Source of the DNA: Eucalyptus grandis
Lineage: Eukaryota > Streptophyta > Magnoliopsida > Myrtales > Myrtaceae
DNA: 64,000 bases
Assembly: GCF_016545825.1 (NCBI RefSeq)
Contig: NC_052616.1
Coordinates: forward strand, 57,185,278 to 57,249,277
Direction of reading: 5' to 3'
Every line of letters begins with the position of its first letter. Position 1 is the stretch's first letter. Shown here in pieces: positions 10,430 through 21,868 of the stretch. The notes beneath the pieces were generated by a model. That model ran no database searches. It was not told where the DNA came from and saw nothing but the letters and a program-made list of their open reading frames with translations. Position numbers and translations under genes: made by a program.

Positions 10430-11506
10430 TAATATGGAGTCAATTTAAAAAAATCTACATAATTGGCCGATTATAGTCGGACAAACAAGTGGATAAGGCA
10501 ACAAGCCCTAAAAGTTGAGAAAGAACAACACATCATTAATTTATCCGAAATTTTCGATCTCTCGTAACTTGAGGACTAAATCTAACATTGCACTAAAATT
10601 ATGAGACCTGATTGCATAACTTAATAATCACGAGACTTGATCGTACAATTCACGTAACTTATAGGATCATGGTGAAAACTGCATTTTAAAATATGTCTTA
10701 TTAGATTAACCAAAAAAAAAAAAAATCAACCCGATTTAAAGAGGGTTGATATGAGTTGACCGAATCCGGACCCATTTGACTTACTTTATAACGTGGAACC
10801 TATCCAAACCCCACCCCACTTGCCAGCTATACTTCTCATCCTATGACATATATGCCTCAAAATTGCCAAAAGAGAATGATGGGCTGGATTCATTGATATT
10901 CACGTTAAGTTTCCTTTTCCTCCCTTCCTCTCCAATCCCTCCCGTATATATATCCGTGATAAACTCTCACCCAGACATATACCTTCCCTGTAAAGAAGAA
11001 GCAGCAGCAGCTTGTGCAACCTCCAGGCACCATCGTGTTTTTGAGACGGTACTTTCACTTCTTCCCAATAACTTAACATTTCATGTCGATGCGCGTAGCT
11101 TCTTCTTCTTCTTCTTCTTCTTCTGCTCTTCTGCCTTCTTTTTCATGGTTTTTTTATTTCTGGATGAAGATTACAGCGGATTGATTGTTTCAGAAGAAAA
11201 TGCGAGCAACTTTAGAGCACGGTCAAGAAGATTTTGGCTAAAAGACACAATTTACAGTTAGTCCCGTCACTCATCAGATTACGTTTGATTGATTGGTCTG
11301 ATTCTGAAGTATCGTTGTAATTGTGGATGAGGGATGAATGATGGGTTGGAGAAAAAATCACGAGAGTTGAACGTCTAGGGTAAAGAAATATTTTTCCGAA
11401 CTACAGTTGTGAGTCCTAGATATATTTTCTAGCTCTAGCAATTGCATGTGTCGTCCACTGATGAATGATGGCGCTTTCCGTGCTCTAGATAAACCAGGTT
11501 CAAGTT
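10430..11506 (+). promoter_or_regulatory. 5' flank and leader of F-box copy 2
   Basis: Homologous to the flank of copy 1 from the unit junction onward. A TATA box candidate TATATATA lies at 10945-10952. The leader includes a short TTC run (about 11099-11122) where copy 1 has its large expansion. 'Tctagataaaccaggttcaa' precedes the ATG, the single-copy state of the motif triplicated in copy 1. Confidence 0.6.
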
Positions 11507-13139
11507 ATGGATGAAACAGCAGTTGCTTGCAAATCTGAGTATCGGGAGCTGAAGGAAGAACCAGATGGGGATGCGGTCGCATACAACATTGACGATCTTC
11601 CAGAGGCGATCCTTGAACACATCTTATCTTTTGTTTCGATGGAGGATGCTGTTAGAACGTGCGTACTGTCAAAAAAGTGGCAATATCTTTGGACCTCTCG
11701 TCCTAATCTTGAACTCTCGGACTGGCCCTTTTCGAGGAGGGAGCATTTTACCAATTTTGTGGAAAGAGTACTTGTTCTCCGAGGGTCTGCTCACATAAAA
11801 CGGTTCGACCTCAGTTGTGACGTTTTGGGTGATGCATCCCGTGTTAGTTTATGGGTATCCGCTGCTGTAAAGCGGAATGTCGAAGAATGCTTTGTCGACC
11901 TTTCGGATATCCAGGGAGATTTCGTCTTGCCTTATTGCTTGTTCACTTGCGCAACACTAACTCACATGGAATTATCCATCCCATGGGAATTGACACTACC
12001 GTCTCGAATTCATCTTCCGAATCTTAAAGTCTTGCATCTCATGGACATCACGTTTGTAGACAAGCACTCGACCGAGCAGCTGTTATCAAGCCCAGTGCTT
12101 GAGGAGTTGAGCATAGAGGACTGTACTTGGGATAATCTCCAGACACTGACTATTGGCGCTCCCATGCTAAAGTTCTTGATAATACACGACGAGGATTTTG
12201 ATTGTTCGTCAATTGACCCGTATAGCTGCCGAGTTTCAATATGTGGAAATAATCTCAAAAGCATACATTTCATGAGTCCATTCTTGAATGATTATCAAGT
12301 TGAAAACACATGCGCACTGCTGGAGGCGCACATCAGTGTCACTGACTGCTGTCCAAGTAGGATTGAACAACTTGCCTACCGTCTAAATAAGCTTCTCGAA
12401 ATGATATGTTCTGTCAAAAAATTGGAACTGTCAAGCAGGACCTTCCAAGTACGTATATCTATGCTTACATGACGAAATCTGGAAGTTCCATCTAGCCTCT
12501 TTAAGTATCAGATCCAAATGCTATCGGTACTTGTTATTATGTCTCTTGCCCGATTCTTCAATACCATTCTAACTAGCAAGTATGTCTTGGTTTGCCTTTT
12601 TTGCAGGTTCTAAGTAGTACAGACGAGCTATACTTGCATCTGCCTGTCTTTCCTAATCTGAAGTCATTGGATGTCGGGCGTTTAGACATGAAGTGCCAGG
12701 TTCTCTTTAAGTTGCTGCATAATTCCCCGCATCTTGAAACACTCAAATTCGGCGAGGTGATCCAGATTTGAAAGACCAACATTTACCTTGTTGTCTTCAG
12801 CTGTCAAAAGGCACGATGTCTAAATTGTACTTTTCTCATTTTGATAATCAGGGTATCGAATTACCTTCAAATGATGAAGAATATGGTGCGACGTTGGATC
12901 CAGCTCCCCCCTGTTTCAGCTCGCACCTTAGGCAGATTGAATTATTTGATTTATTGCTGTGCGAGAAGAAGGTTTGCGTGCTGGAATTGTTGCTGAAGCA
13001 TGCGACGGTCCTGGAAATATTCATGATATGCACCAGATGGCTTCGTCCGGAGCAGGGAGACAAGGAGATGTTCCGCAAAAAGTTACTAGAGATCCATTGC
13101 GGATCAAAAAATCTCAAAATTGCCTTTTCGGACCACTAA
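11507..13139 (+). CDS. F-box/LRR/FBD protein, array copy 2 (intact)
   Basis: A predicted 459-aa SCF-type F-box protein. Exons are 11507-12448, 12607-12756 and 12852-13139, with GT-AG borders and phase-0 introns. The F-box is at about residues 27-65 (NIDDLPEAILEHILSF, LSKKWQYLWTS), with LRR-like repeats in the middle (LPNLKVLHLMD, LEELSIEDCTW). The C-terminal FBD region is complete (LDPAPPCFSSHLRQIEL to VLELLLKHATVLEIFMI and the KKLLEIHCGSKNLKIAF ending). It is the best reference for reading the decayed neighbours. Its substrate cannot be inferred. The start is supported by conservation of MDETAVA with copy 1. Confidence 0.9.
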
Positions 13140-13471
13140 AGAATTAATTCAACAAAAGCCACTGATAGAATCTATAACTTGCTGTCCTGAAAGAGCACAT
13201 GTTCTTGTTGTTCCAGGAAGCTGGATTTCTTCTTTGGTCAGCATATCAACTCAGTAAACTGTGGGATAAGTCTTATAACTCTTTATTTATGCAATCGGTT
13301 ATTGTGATTTTTAACATGTGCAATCAAGTCCTGAAACTTTAGTTCATATTCAATGTGGTCCTCCGATGACCAATGATCTAAAATTTTGATCAAATTGGTG
13401 ACTGGACTTATGTATATATTTTGTCTTTAAAAAAGATATGCCATCCTACTAAGGCAAAGGTAAATACCAAC
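13140..13471. other. 3' flank of F-box copy 2
   Basis: Non-coding. It matches window bases 1-129 in its second half and ends at the array-unit junction, where the gypsy-like LTR is inserted. Confidence 0.6.
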
Positions 13472-15530
13472 TGTGATATTCCGAAATTTGGTCATATTCG
13501 AAATATAATGAAATGGTTATTTCATCAACGCATTTATGATTATTTTATTCTGAATTGATCACTCACGAGTTAACTAATCTATTTGGTGAGATCATAAAGG
13601 ATTAAAACGTGAAAGACTAGAGAATTCGATAAGAGATCGACCGCTTAACCATAAGGATCAACAAGGGTTAATACTATACTGTTATAAGTCAATTAACGAA
13701 CAGATATAAATCGATTCAACAAAAATATGTAGTTGGCTTGTGAGTGATTCCGCACGATTACGATTTTTGCGTCAAATGACGATAAACCGATTTTTCTATT
13801 GATCTTATATTCATAGTACGTAATTGAACCATCAAGATTACATGATAACCGAGGGTCGTTTATAATTTGAAGAGGTACAAACGTGGATCGAAAATCATCG
13901 ACCATGGGCCAATCGCACGAAAACCCCTCAAAGCCACTTGATAGTTTAGGTTGTATTGAAGTCGTATTCGATCGATTTTTTTAACAATGAAATTTAATCC
14001 AATTTCAGGTATCGAACTTTCGAGATTAAATTTTTTGGACATTACCTCATCGTTCGTTGAATTATTGGAAGTTTGAAATTTTTGGAAAAGAAATTATTGG
14101 GCAAAAAATTTAAAGTTGAAAAGGAAATAAATGGACCAATGGCAAAGGTGCAATTTGTTGGCCAAAATTTTGGCTTTAAAGATAAAAGGAAAATAAGAAG
14201 ATATTTTGGGGACAAAATGCTAGGCTAAGAGGGTTTTGAGGGAAATGGCTAATTAATCATGATTAGCTTAATTAATCACAATTAGTGTAATTAACGATGT
14301 ATTAGCTATTAAGTAGAATTTTATACTCATTTTTCTGAATGAGATTATGCCTAATTATGATTGTTTGAACTTGTGATGCTATGTTATTGATTGCCCAATT
14401 ATAGATTTTATTTATTATTTCCAAAAAAAAAGGGGTTTATGGGCAAGAAAATAGAGAATTTTGAGGTGTAGGGTTTGGACGCCAAATTTTACGTGCTAAA
14501 TAAAAACAATGGGGTTTAAAAATAGAAGTGTGCAAAGTTTGATGGGTTGATTTCAAATACGTGATCACGTACAAATATTTTATTGGTATTTTTAAGTGTG
14601 AGAAATTGCCAAAGTTGATTATTTGAAAACGAACTCTTTTGTTATGGGCTAATTAATGATAATAAGAATTGGTTTGATTGTTGGTGTGCTTGAGTGATCA
14701 TATAATCGAACCCGTCACCCAACAAGAGTTTGGGGGTAATGCCTTATTTTTATCGGATGTCCGGCGAGAGCCGGATGCCAAATCATGGTTGAGGCCAAAC
14801 CAATACTCCTCTATGAAATGTTGTCTAGGCGAGGGTTCCAAACGATGCCGTGCCTAATGGAGCAGGATGACTTTTGTTGGCCGTGGCCCGATGGGTCATA
14901 ACAATTGGAATACGTGTGTTGGCAATGCGCTTGGAATATTTCAAATGTGTTATGATTATTATTTATGTGTTCTGCACTAATATTGCCATATGAGATGTAC
15001 TAATATGCAAGGATGTACCGAGGCAAGATAAGATTGTATGCCGTTGCATGTTTAGGCTGCCTTCGAGGCGAATTATCTTCCTAATCGAGGTTTAGGAAGT
15101 TGACTTGCTGAGATTTATATCTCATACCGTTGTTAATTATTTTTAGGGCCGTAGCGTGGAGAACTGCCAAGTACGGTTGTGGTGGGCATGAGATGCGACA
15201 CTTTTTGGCTAGTCTTGCCGTTAGTAAAGTTTAGGTTTAACCCTGACCCCAACAGGTTTTTGAGTTGGACAGTAGAAAGTCACCCTTGCAATGGGCTTGT
15301 AATTGTTAAACTTCTTCGGGTTAATAAATAATAAATAAATGTTGTGCCTTTGGAAATATTTGTTGTGTTTTACTATCCCTACTATGTTGATTGACTGAGT
15401 GTTTATTTGAGTTGCTTCCTCTTGTGTTTAATCAAAAGATAAAAGGAATGAGTCGGCGACACATCCTGAGACATCGCATTTTAATCGACTGCTGAGAGAT
15501 GTTTGCACGCTCGGAGTTCGGGACGTGACA
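13472..15530 (+). mobile_element. gypsy-like solo LTR at an array-unit junction
   Basis: A 2059-bp segment starting TGTGATATTCC and ending GGACGTGACA, so the ends form a short imperfect inverted repeat (TGTGA/TCACA). Flanks are CCAAC (13467-13471) and CTAAT (15531-15535). These differ by two transitions; the uninserted homologue at about 10430 reads CTAAT, so the left copy probably mutated. It aligns in opposite orientation to 730-5080. No pol domain or long ORF is credible. It may be a solo LTR or an LTR-sized non-autonomous element. Confidence 0.7.
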
Positions 15531-15978
15531 CTAATAGGTAGTCAATTTAAAAAATTTGCATAACTGTTTGATCATGGTAGGAGAAACTAGTTGATAAAGC
15601 AACAACCCCTCGAAGTTGAGGAAGAACATGAACAAGGACATCAGCAATTTGATCGGAATTCTAGAGGAGTATATTGAACCCTAGACTAATATGGACTAAA
15701 AACTGAATTATCTCTTAAAAGTTTCTCTTTTTTCTTAAATAAAAGATAAAAAATAATCAATCCGATCTAAACAGGGTTGACTACTTTGACCAAACCCCCC
15801 AGATTACTAGAGATACTTCTCATTAAAGGGTACATCTACTTTGAAGAAGAAAAGAAGAACAAAAGGGTAGCAACTCTAGGGCGTGATCCTAAACAACTCG
15901 ACTAAAATATAGAATTTACAATTAGTCTCATCATTGATCAAATTTGAGGTAGATTGATTAGCCTAATTCCAAATTACT
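15531..15978 (+). other. 5' flank of F-box copy 3, left of the copia insertion
   Basis: Homologous to the upstream regions of copies 1 and 2 ('gtagtcaatttaaaa' onward, then 'agagatacttctcattaaag'). It continues after the copia element at 20653. Confidence 0.65.
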
Positions 15979-16445
15979 TGTTTGTATTTGCAGCAGCATG
16001 TGTTTGATGTGGGTATGTGCAAGTGAGTGTTGGTGTGTGTGAAATATAGCAAGGGATACATGAAGGAACAAGAACAAAGGCTATGTGGAAATGGACTTTC
16101 ACGGCAAGGAGAGCACAAAGAAAAAGAAGGCTTTTATTATTTGGTAGGTAATACAAAGGAAAGGGGAAGGAGCTGAACTTGTTAGTCTGCTATACTCCAC
16201 GCCTTGCTATCTATAAGCAAGCTTCACTGACTTATGGCCTACAATTTTTTACTTCTAGTAGATTTTTTTTTTTTTACTTCAACAACCGACTCTCCTAGGC
16301 AAATATCTTTGCCATTTGCAAAGATAATTTTATGGACTCTTCTAACACAAAATTAGTAGACTCCATATTCTTCCTTTGCCGCCTAAGTCTAGATTTTTTC
16401 TAGTATTCTCTAGCTGATTCTAGAAATTGGATTAGTAATTTAACA
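15979..16445 (-). repeat. 3' LTR of the copia element
   Basis: A 467-bp terminal repeat, homologous to 20163-20652 and 23 bp shorter, mainly through loss in a T-rich tract near 16255. Confidence 0.88.
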
Positions 16446-16703
16446 CTCCTCCTTGATCCAATTTTGTGTTACTTCAAGCATATCCCGCAATGTCTCAAAC
16501 TTGGCTAGCGGTAGTGCTTTAGTGAATATGTCCACTACTTGATCCTCGGTCTTGCAATATTTGAGTTCAATCTCTTTGTTGTTTTGCACCTCTCGTACAA
16601 AGTGATATTTGATGTCGATATATTTGATCCTTCCGTGAAATATTGAATTCTTTGATATAGTAATCACAAACTTATTGTTGCAAAGTATCAGAGTCGGTTC
16701 CAT
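16440..16703 (-). pseudogene. copia RNase H C-terminal fragment
   Basis: Encodes the usual copia C-terminus (KYIDIKYHFVRE, then the DQVVDIFTKALP motif and KFETLRDML). This is the end of the retrotransposon polyprotein. The frame is severed from the upstream RNase H and RT parts by stops. Confidence 0.85.
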
Positions 16704-16826
16704 CTATGCTTCTCCAATGTCTTCTAGAATTCTTCGAAGCCATATTGCTTGATTGGTGGTCGTAGCAGTTGCAACGTATTCAGCTTCTGCAATAGCCTAT
16801 GCTACCGAGTCTTGTCTTTTGGATGC

Positions 16827-17950
16827 CTATGAGAATATTCTTGAATCCAGTGTGAACGCATAGATAGTAGTACTCCACCTATCATCACTTGAACCTGCCC
16901 AATCGTTATTAGTGTAGGCAATGAGCTTGACGTTTGCACTTGGCTGATACCAAATACTGTAATCTATAGTTTCTCGTAAATATCTGAGAATTCTCTTGGT
17001 AGCTTCAAAATGAATTTGACTCGCACTTTGCATGAATCGTGATGGTAGACTTGTTGCATACATAATGTTCGGTCATGTAGCAGTGAGATATAGTAGACTA
17101 CCGATTAGACTTCTGTAGAGGGAGGCGTTAACTTTTTCTGCTCCATCTTCCTTTAGTAGTTTCTCATTTGTCATGAGCCAAGTTAAAGTTGCTTTGCAAT
17201 AATTCATCTTGAATTTCTTTAGGAGGTTCTCGATATATTTCTTCTACAAGATAAAAACTCCTTCATTTTGGTCGATCTCGATGCCAAGAAAGTAATGCAT
17301 CAAGCGCACGTCCATCATCTCGAATGTCTTCATCATCTTTTCTTTGAATTCTTCATATGTTTATTGTTCCCTATATATATGAGATCATCTACATACAAAA
17401 AGATAATAAGAGTGTTGAACTTACCTTGGGTCTTGATGTAGAGTGTTGGCTCAATCATATTCCTCCTAAATCTTTGCTTGATTCAACCCATAGATGGCTT
17501 TCTTGAGTTTGAGAACTTTTTCTTTTTGGCCTTTGAGGATAAAGCCTTGTGGTTTTCCCACATATATTTCTACTCAAAGATATCCATTTAAGAATGCTGA
17601 CTTCGCATCTAGTTGATGGATCTTCCATTCTTTTTGTGCTATTAGGGCTATGAGTGCCTGAATAGTATCAAGATGAGCAACGGGAGCAAAAGATTTAGTA
17701 TAATCAATACCTAGTTGTTGCAAGTAGCCTTTCACCACAAGCCTTGCTTTATGCTTCTAGATTGATCCATCTGCATTGAGCTTTGTTTTGTAAACCCACA
17801 TGACACCAATGATCTCTTTGTCTTTGAGGCAATCAACAAGCTCCCAAGTTTCATTTTTCTCAATCATCTTGATGTCTTCCTCCATGGCTTTTATCCAATT
17901 TTCTTCTTTGGATGCTTGTTCGTAGTTTTCTGGTTCTAATGCACAAAGTT
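16827..17950 (-). pseudogene. copia reverse transcriptase and RNase H, broken
   Basis: On the minus strand the frame at 17063-16827 encodes the RT/RNase H junction (ATKRILRYLRETIDYSIWY). Further upstream the RT active-site signature YVDDLIYI is readable at 17395-17372. Several stops and frame changes separate the pieces, so no functional RT is encoded. Confidence 0.8.
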
Positions 17951-18380
17951 GTATGTGTCATAAATTATTCTAAGGGTTTTTACCCTTAGTACTAGAGACT
18001 CTGGAGTAGATTCTTCCTGCATCACTCTTAGAGAGGTTGGTGGAGTTACATCATGAGTGATGGAATCGGGCACTTCTCCTTCTTCTTGAGTTGTTGACTC
18101 CTCTGTGCAGGTGGTGTGTCTGGCAATGTGACATACTTCTTCTCAATCTTCTCATCCTCCCGATTCCAAGCGGCATTCTCATCGAACTCGACGTCTCAAC
18201 TAATCATGAGCTTTCTAGTTTTTAGATTGTAAACCTGATAGCCTTTGGATTGGTCACTATAGCCAAGGAGTATTGTCTTTTCTGTTTTTTCATTAAGCTT
18301 ACTCATTTTCTAAGCAGCGACGGGATGTAGCATATGCAACCAAACACCTTGAGATGCTTCATTGAAGGCTTCCATCCATT

Positions 18381-18728
18381 TTATGCTTCAACCGGAGTTT
18401 TATTTTGGATTGCTTTGGTTGGACACCTATTTAAGATATATATAGCTGTATAGACTGCTTCTGCCCAGAACTTGTTGGGAAGACCTTTTTCCTTTAGCAT
18501 AGACCTTGCCATCTCCATGATGGTTCTTTTCTTTCTTTCCGCTACTCCATTTTGCTCTAGGGCGTAGCCAACGGTTAGTTGATGATGGACTCCTTCATCT
18601 TCACAGAATTTATTAAACTCCTTTGAATTGTAATCCCTACCCCTATCACTTCTTAGGACTTTAATTCTTCGGCCACCTTGATTTTTGATGTGGTTCTTGA
18701 CTTTTCTGAAGATAGAGAAAACCTCCAA
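18381..18728 (-). pseudogene. copia integrase core fragment
   Basis: A 115-aa open piece with the integrase core (IKVLRSDRGRDYNSKEF, then GVAERKKRTIMEMARSML and ILNRCPTKA). The D and E of the catalytic triad are present in this piece. Flanking frames are interrupted. Confidence 0.85.
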
Positions 18729-19442
18729 TCTATTTCAAAGAAAGTATACCCACGTCATTCTTGTGTAATCATTGATGAATAGGATGAAATATTTATTTTG
18801 GTTGAGTGTGGGGGTTCTCACTAGACCACACACGTCCATATGAACTAGCTCTAGTAGCTTCTTAGCTATCCATGCACCTCCAAAGCATAGAGAATACCCA
18901 CTTTATATCATTTGGCTCACACTCAAGAAATTTTGTGTAAGACTAGGGACTGGATATACATTATGTATATATTTTGGGCCTTTATTAATTTCCATGGCAA
19001 TTGTGCCTTATCCTTTGACATCTACTAATGCATCATTGCCCAATTTTTCTTGGGATATCACTGATTTATCAATATTGGTAAATATAGATTTGTCCCTCGA
19101 CAAATGATTGCTACACCCACTATCAATATTCCATGTTCCATTTTTCTTATCATTTACAACTTGGCCTATGTAGAATATATTCTCTTCACTTTCCTTTTCT
19201 TCTACATAGTTTGCTCAATTATTTATTTTCGAGCGGCAATCTTTTTTTACGTGGCCATATCTTTTACAAAAGCGGCATCATTTTTTATTTCCAAACAAGC
19301 AATCCTTCTCCAAATGATTTGTTTTCTTGCAAATACCACAAGGTAGATAATTTTCCTTTTGTGCAGTTTCTCCTCTTCTTTTATTTTTCCATGAGCTCCT
19401 TCCACCATTTTTAGATTGATGAGACCATATGTTTACTTTAGA

Positions 19443-19727
19443 CTAAAAGGCACTTTCAATTGAATCTTTATCCGGTGCCATTACTCTTTTCTCATGTGCT
19501 TCTAGAGAGCCAATTAATTCACTCACTAATAGGATCATCAAGTCTTTAGTTTCCTCTATAGTTATGACTATAGGGTTGTATTTTTTAGTAAGTGACACCA
19601 ATATTTTCTCAACAACCCTTTGATTAGTGATCCCATCTCCATAGGCTTTCATTTGATTAACTAATTCCTTTAATCTTCCCCAATATTCTTGGACAATCTC
19701 ATAATTTTTCATTTTAGAATTCTCCAA
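19443..19727 (-). pseudogene. copia gag fragment
   Basis: Encodes part of the copia-type gag (KMKNYEIVQEYWGRLKELVN, then VVEKILVSLTKKYNPIV). The N-terminal gag portion lies upstream (19740-20150) in broken frames. Confidence 0.8.
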
Positions 19728-20162
19728 ATCTCTTCTCTAAGTTTGAAGGCGAATTTTGCGTACCTTTTATGATCCTTGGAATTCTTCTTGTAGTATTTTC
19801 CAAGCCCCTTTAGCAGTCTTCACTCCAATTATTCTTGGAAATACCGTTTCTAAGAGTGCTTGCCAAATGAAGTATAGTGTCCTTGCATCCTTTTGTAGTT
19901 GATCCTTAAAAACACTCGCACCTTCTTGCAGAGCCTTGCAACCTTTTTTCCACGATGTCCCATAAGTATTGGACCATCAAGAATGTAGTCATCTTTATGC
20001 TCCAAAAGTCATAGTTGTCGTCATAAAATATGAGAAATGGGAAATGAGGATGAGGTAGAGTTGACTACAGTTTAGTCGTTGGTTATTTGGAAAGGATAGT
20101 TTTAGGAATGGGTAGGTAGGACAAACACCCAATACCTACCAAAGACGTGGCTTTAATACCAC

Positions 20163-20652
20163 TGTTGGTATATGCGGAAGCGTGTGTTTGATGTGGGTGT
20201 GTGCAAGTGAGTGTTGGTGTGTCTTAAATATAGCAAGGGATATATGAAGGTACTAGGAACAAAGGCTATATGGAAATGGACTTTCACGGCAAGAAGAGCA
20301 CAAAGAAAAAGAAGGTTTTTTATTATTTGGTGGGCAATACAAAGGAAAGTGAAAGGAGCTGAACTTGTTGGTCCGCTACGCTCCACGCCTTGCTATTTAT
20401 ATGCAAGCTTCACTGACTTATGGCCCACAATTTTTGACTTCTGGTAGATTCTTTTTTTCTACAATTTTTTTTACTTCAACAACCAACTCTCCTAGGCAAA
20501 TATCTCTGCCATTTGCAGAGATAATTTTATGAACTCTTCTAACACAAAATTAGTAGACTCCAGATTCTTCCTTTGCCGCCTAAGTCTAGATATTTATTTA
20601 TTTTTGGTAGTATTCTCTTGCTAATTCTAGAAATTGGATCAGTAATTTAACA
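20163..20652 (-). repeat. 5' LTR of the copia element
   Basis: A 490-bp terminal repeat. Read on the minus strand it has a TATAAATAG promoter motif (about 20402-20394). Confidence 0.88.
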
Positions 20653-21129
20653 ATACTGTTGTAAATATGGATGAGGGGATGAATGATAGGTTGGATTCAA
20701 TATGGTGAGAGTACTAAAATTTAGTTTTTTTCCAAGCTATGTTTGTGAATCAGAGATAGATGTTTTCGCTCTATCAATCGTATGTGTGGTTCGTCGATAA
20801 ATGATTGCGCTTTTCATGCTCTAGATATACCGGTTTGAGTTACTAATAGAGGTAGCAAAATGGGTCATATATGGGTCGCTTATTTTTTGACAAAAAGTAG
20901 TTAAATGTGTTTAACAATTAAAGACTTAAGATAGGTGGGTCTTAAGTGGGTCTTAAATAGGTTAGATTTAGAATCTGCTTTTAACCAAAACCTCACAATC
21001 TCTCTCTTCCCTCTTTAACTTTACAAAATTATTTTTTTATAAAAAAATGAAATTATAATTATTTTTATTTAATTTATTTTCTTTTTCTTTCCTTTTTTTT
21101 TCTTTCTTCTTCCTCCTTCCGGTGGTCGG

Positions 21130-21500
21130 CACGGCGATGGCCGGCAAGCGGCTAAGCGAGCCTCGAGCTCATCGGCGTAGGGCGAGCTCGAGCTCACCAG
21201 CGTAGGGCGACCTCGAGCTCACCGGCGTAGGGCGAGCTCGAGCTCGCTCCGCCTCGCCGATGTTTGGCGAGGCTCGAGCCTCTCCGATCTAGCGAGACTC
21301 AAACTCGCGAGGTCGGGCAAAGTGGAGGCCTTGCCGACACCCGACGAGACTCGAACTCGCCAAAGATCGAGCGAGGCTCGAGCCTCGCCGACGTCCGGCA
21401 AGGCTCGAGCCTCGCCGATGTCGGGCTAGGCTCGAGCCTCGCCAAATCCTGTGAAGGGCGAGTCAAGCGAGCTCGAGGCTCGCCCGTGGCAGTCGCCGGC
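21130..21500. repeat. GC-rich 25-bp degenerate tandem repeat in the hAT-like core
   Basis: Repeated units around 'gagctcgagctcaccggcg' and 'ggctcgagcctcgccga', very rich in CpG and in TCGA palindromes, inside an otherwise AT-rich element. Confidence 0.8.
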
Positions 21501-21635
21501 TGTCATCGTGGCTAGCGAGTCGGCCAAAGAAGAAGAAAAAAAAAATGAAAGAAAAAAAAAGAAAATAAAAATTATATTCTTATAAAATAAAATAAAAAAT
21601 TAAAATTCAATTTTTTAAAATAATTATATTAGCAA

Positions 21636-21667
21636 TACCATTTTATATATATATATATATATATATA
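21636..21667. repeat. AT microsatellite
   Basis: A run of TA dinucleotides in the right arm of the hAT-like element. Confidence 0.9.
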
Positions 21668-21868
21668 AAAAAAGCTTTCTTAAGTTTAGTTAAATGAGTC
21701 AAGTATGGATCAAGTATAGGTTAGGTTGGGTCGGGTTGGGTATGGGTTAAAAATTTGATATTGCAATAAATAGGTTATAAATGGGTTAAATAGATCGATT
21801 TGGGTCGGACCATTTATGACCCAACCCAAACATGACCCGATCTACTCATTTAACGGGTCTAGTTACTA

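Larger units (their letters stand above)
15979..20652 (-). mobile_element. Ty1-copia retrotransposon, full length but decayed
   Basis: The LTRs are 15979-16445 (3' LTR) and 20163-20652 (5' LTR). Each starts TGTT and ends AACA on the plus strand and they are clearly homologous with scattered differences. Flanks are TTACT (15974-15978) and ATACT (20653-20657). Next to the 5' LTR is a primer site GTGGTATTAAAGCC (initiator-Met tRNA type); a polypurine run (CAAGGAGGAG) abuts the 3' LTR. Domain order on the minus strand is gag (19727-19443), integrase core (18728-18381), reverse transcriptase with YVDDLIYI (17395-17372), and RNase H (17063-16440). Multiple stops and frameshifts break the polyprotein, so it is non-autonomous now. 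It is inserted in the leader region of F-box copy 3: the sequence on both sides is continuous with 11280-11340. Confidence 0.9.
20847..21861. mobile_element. hAT-like non-autonomous transposon at the start codon of F-box copy 3
   Basis: A 1015-bp element with ends TAGAGGTAGCAAAATGGGT and, inverted, TAGACCCGTTAAATGAGT. It is flanked by a perfect 8-bp target duplication GTTACTAA (20839-20846 and 21862-21869). The AT-rich arms match those of the element at 130-5427. The core (about 21120-21500) is GC-rich and carries degenerate 25-bp repeats. No transposase is present. Confidence 0.85.
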
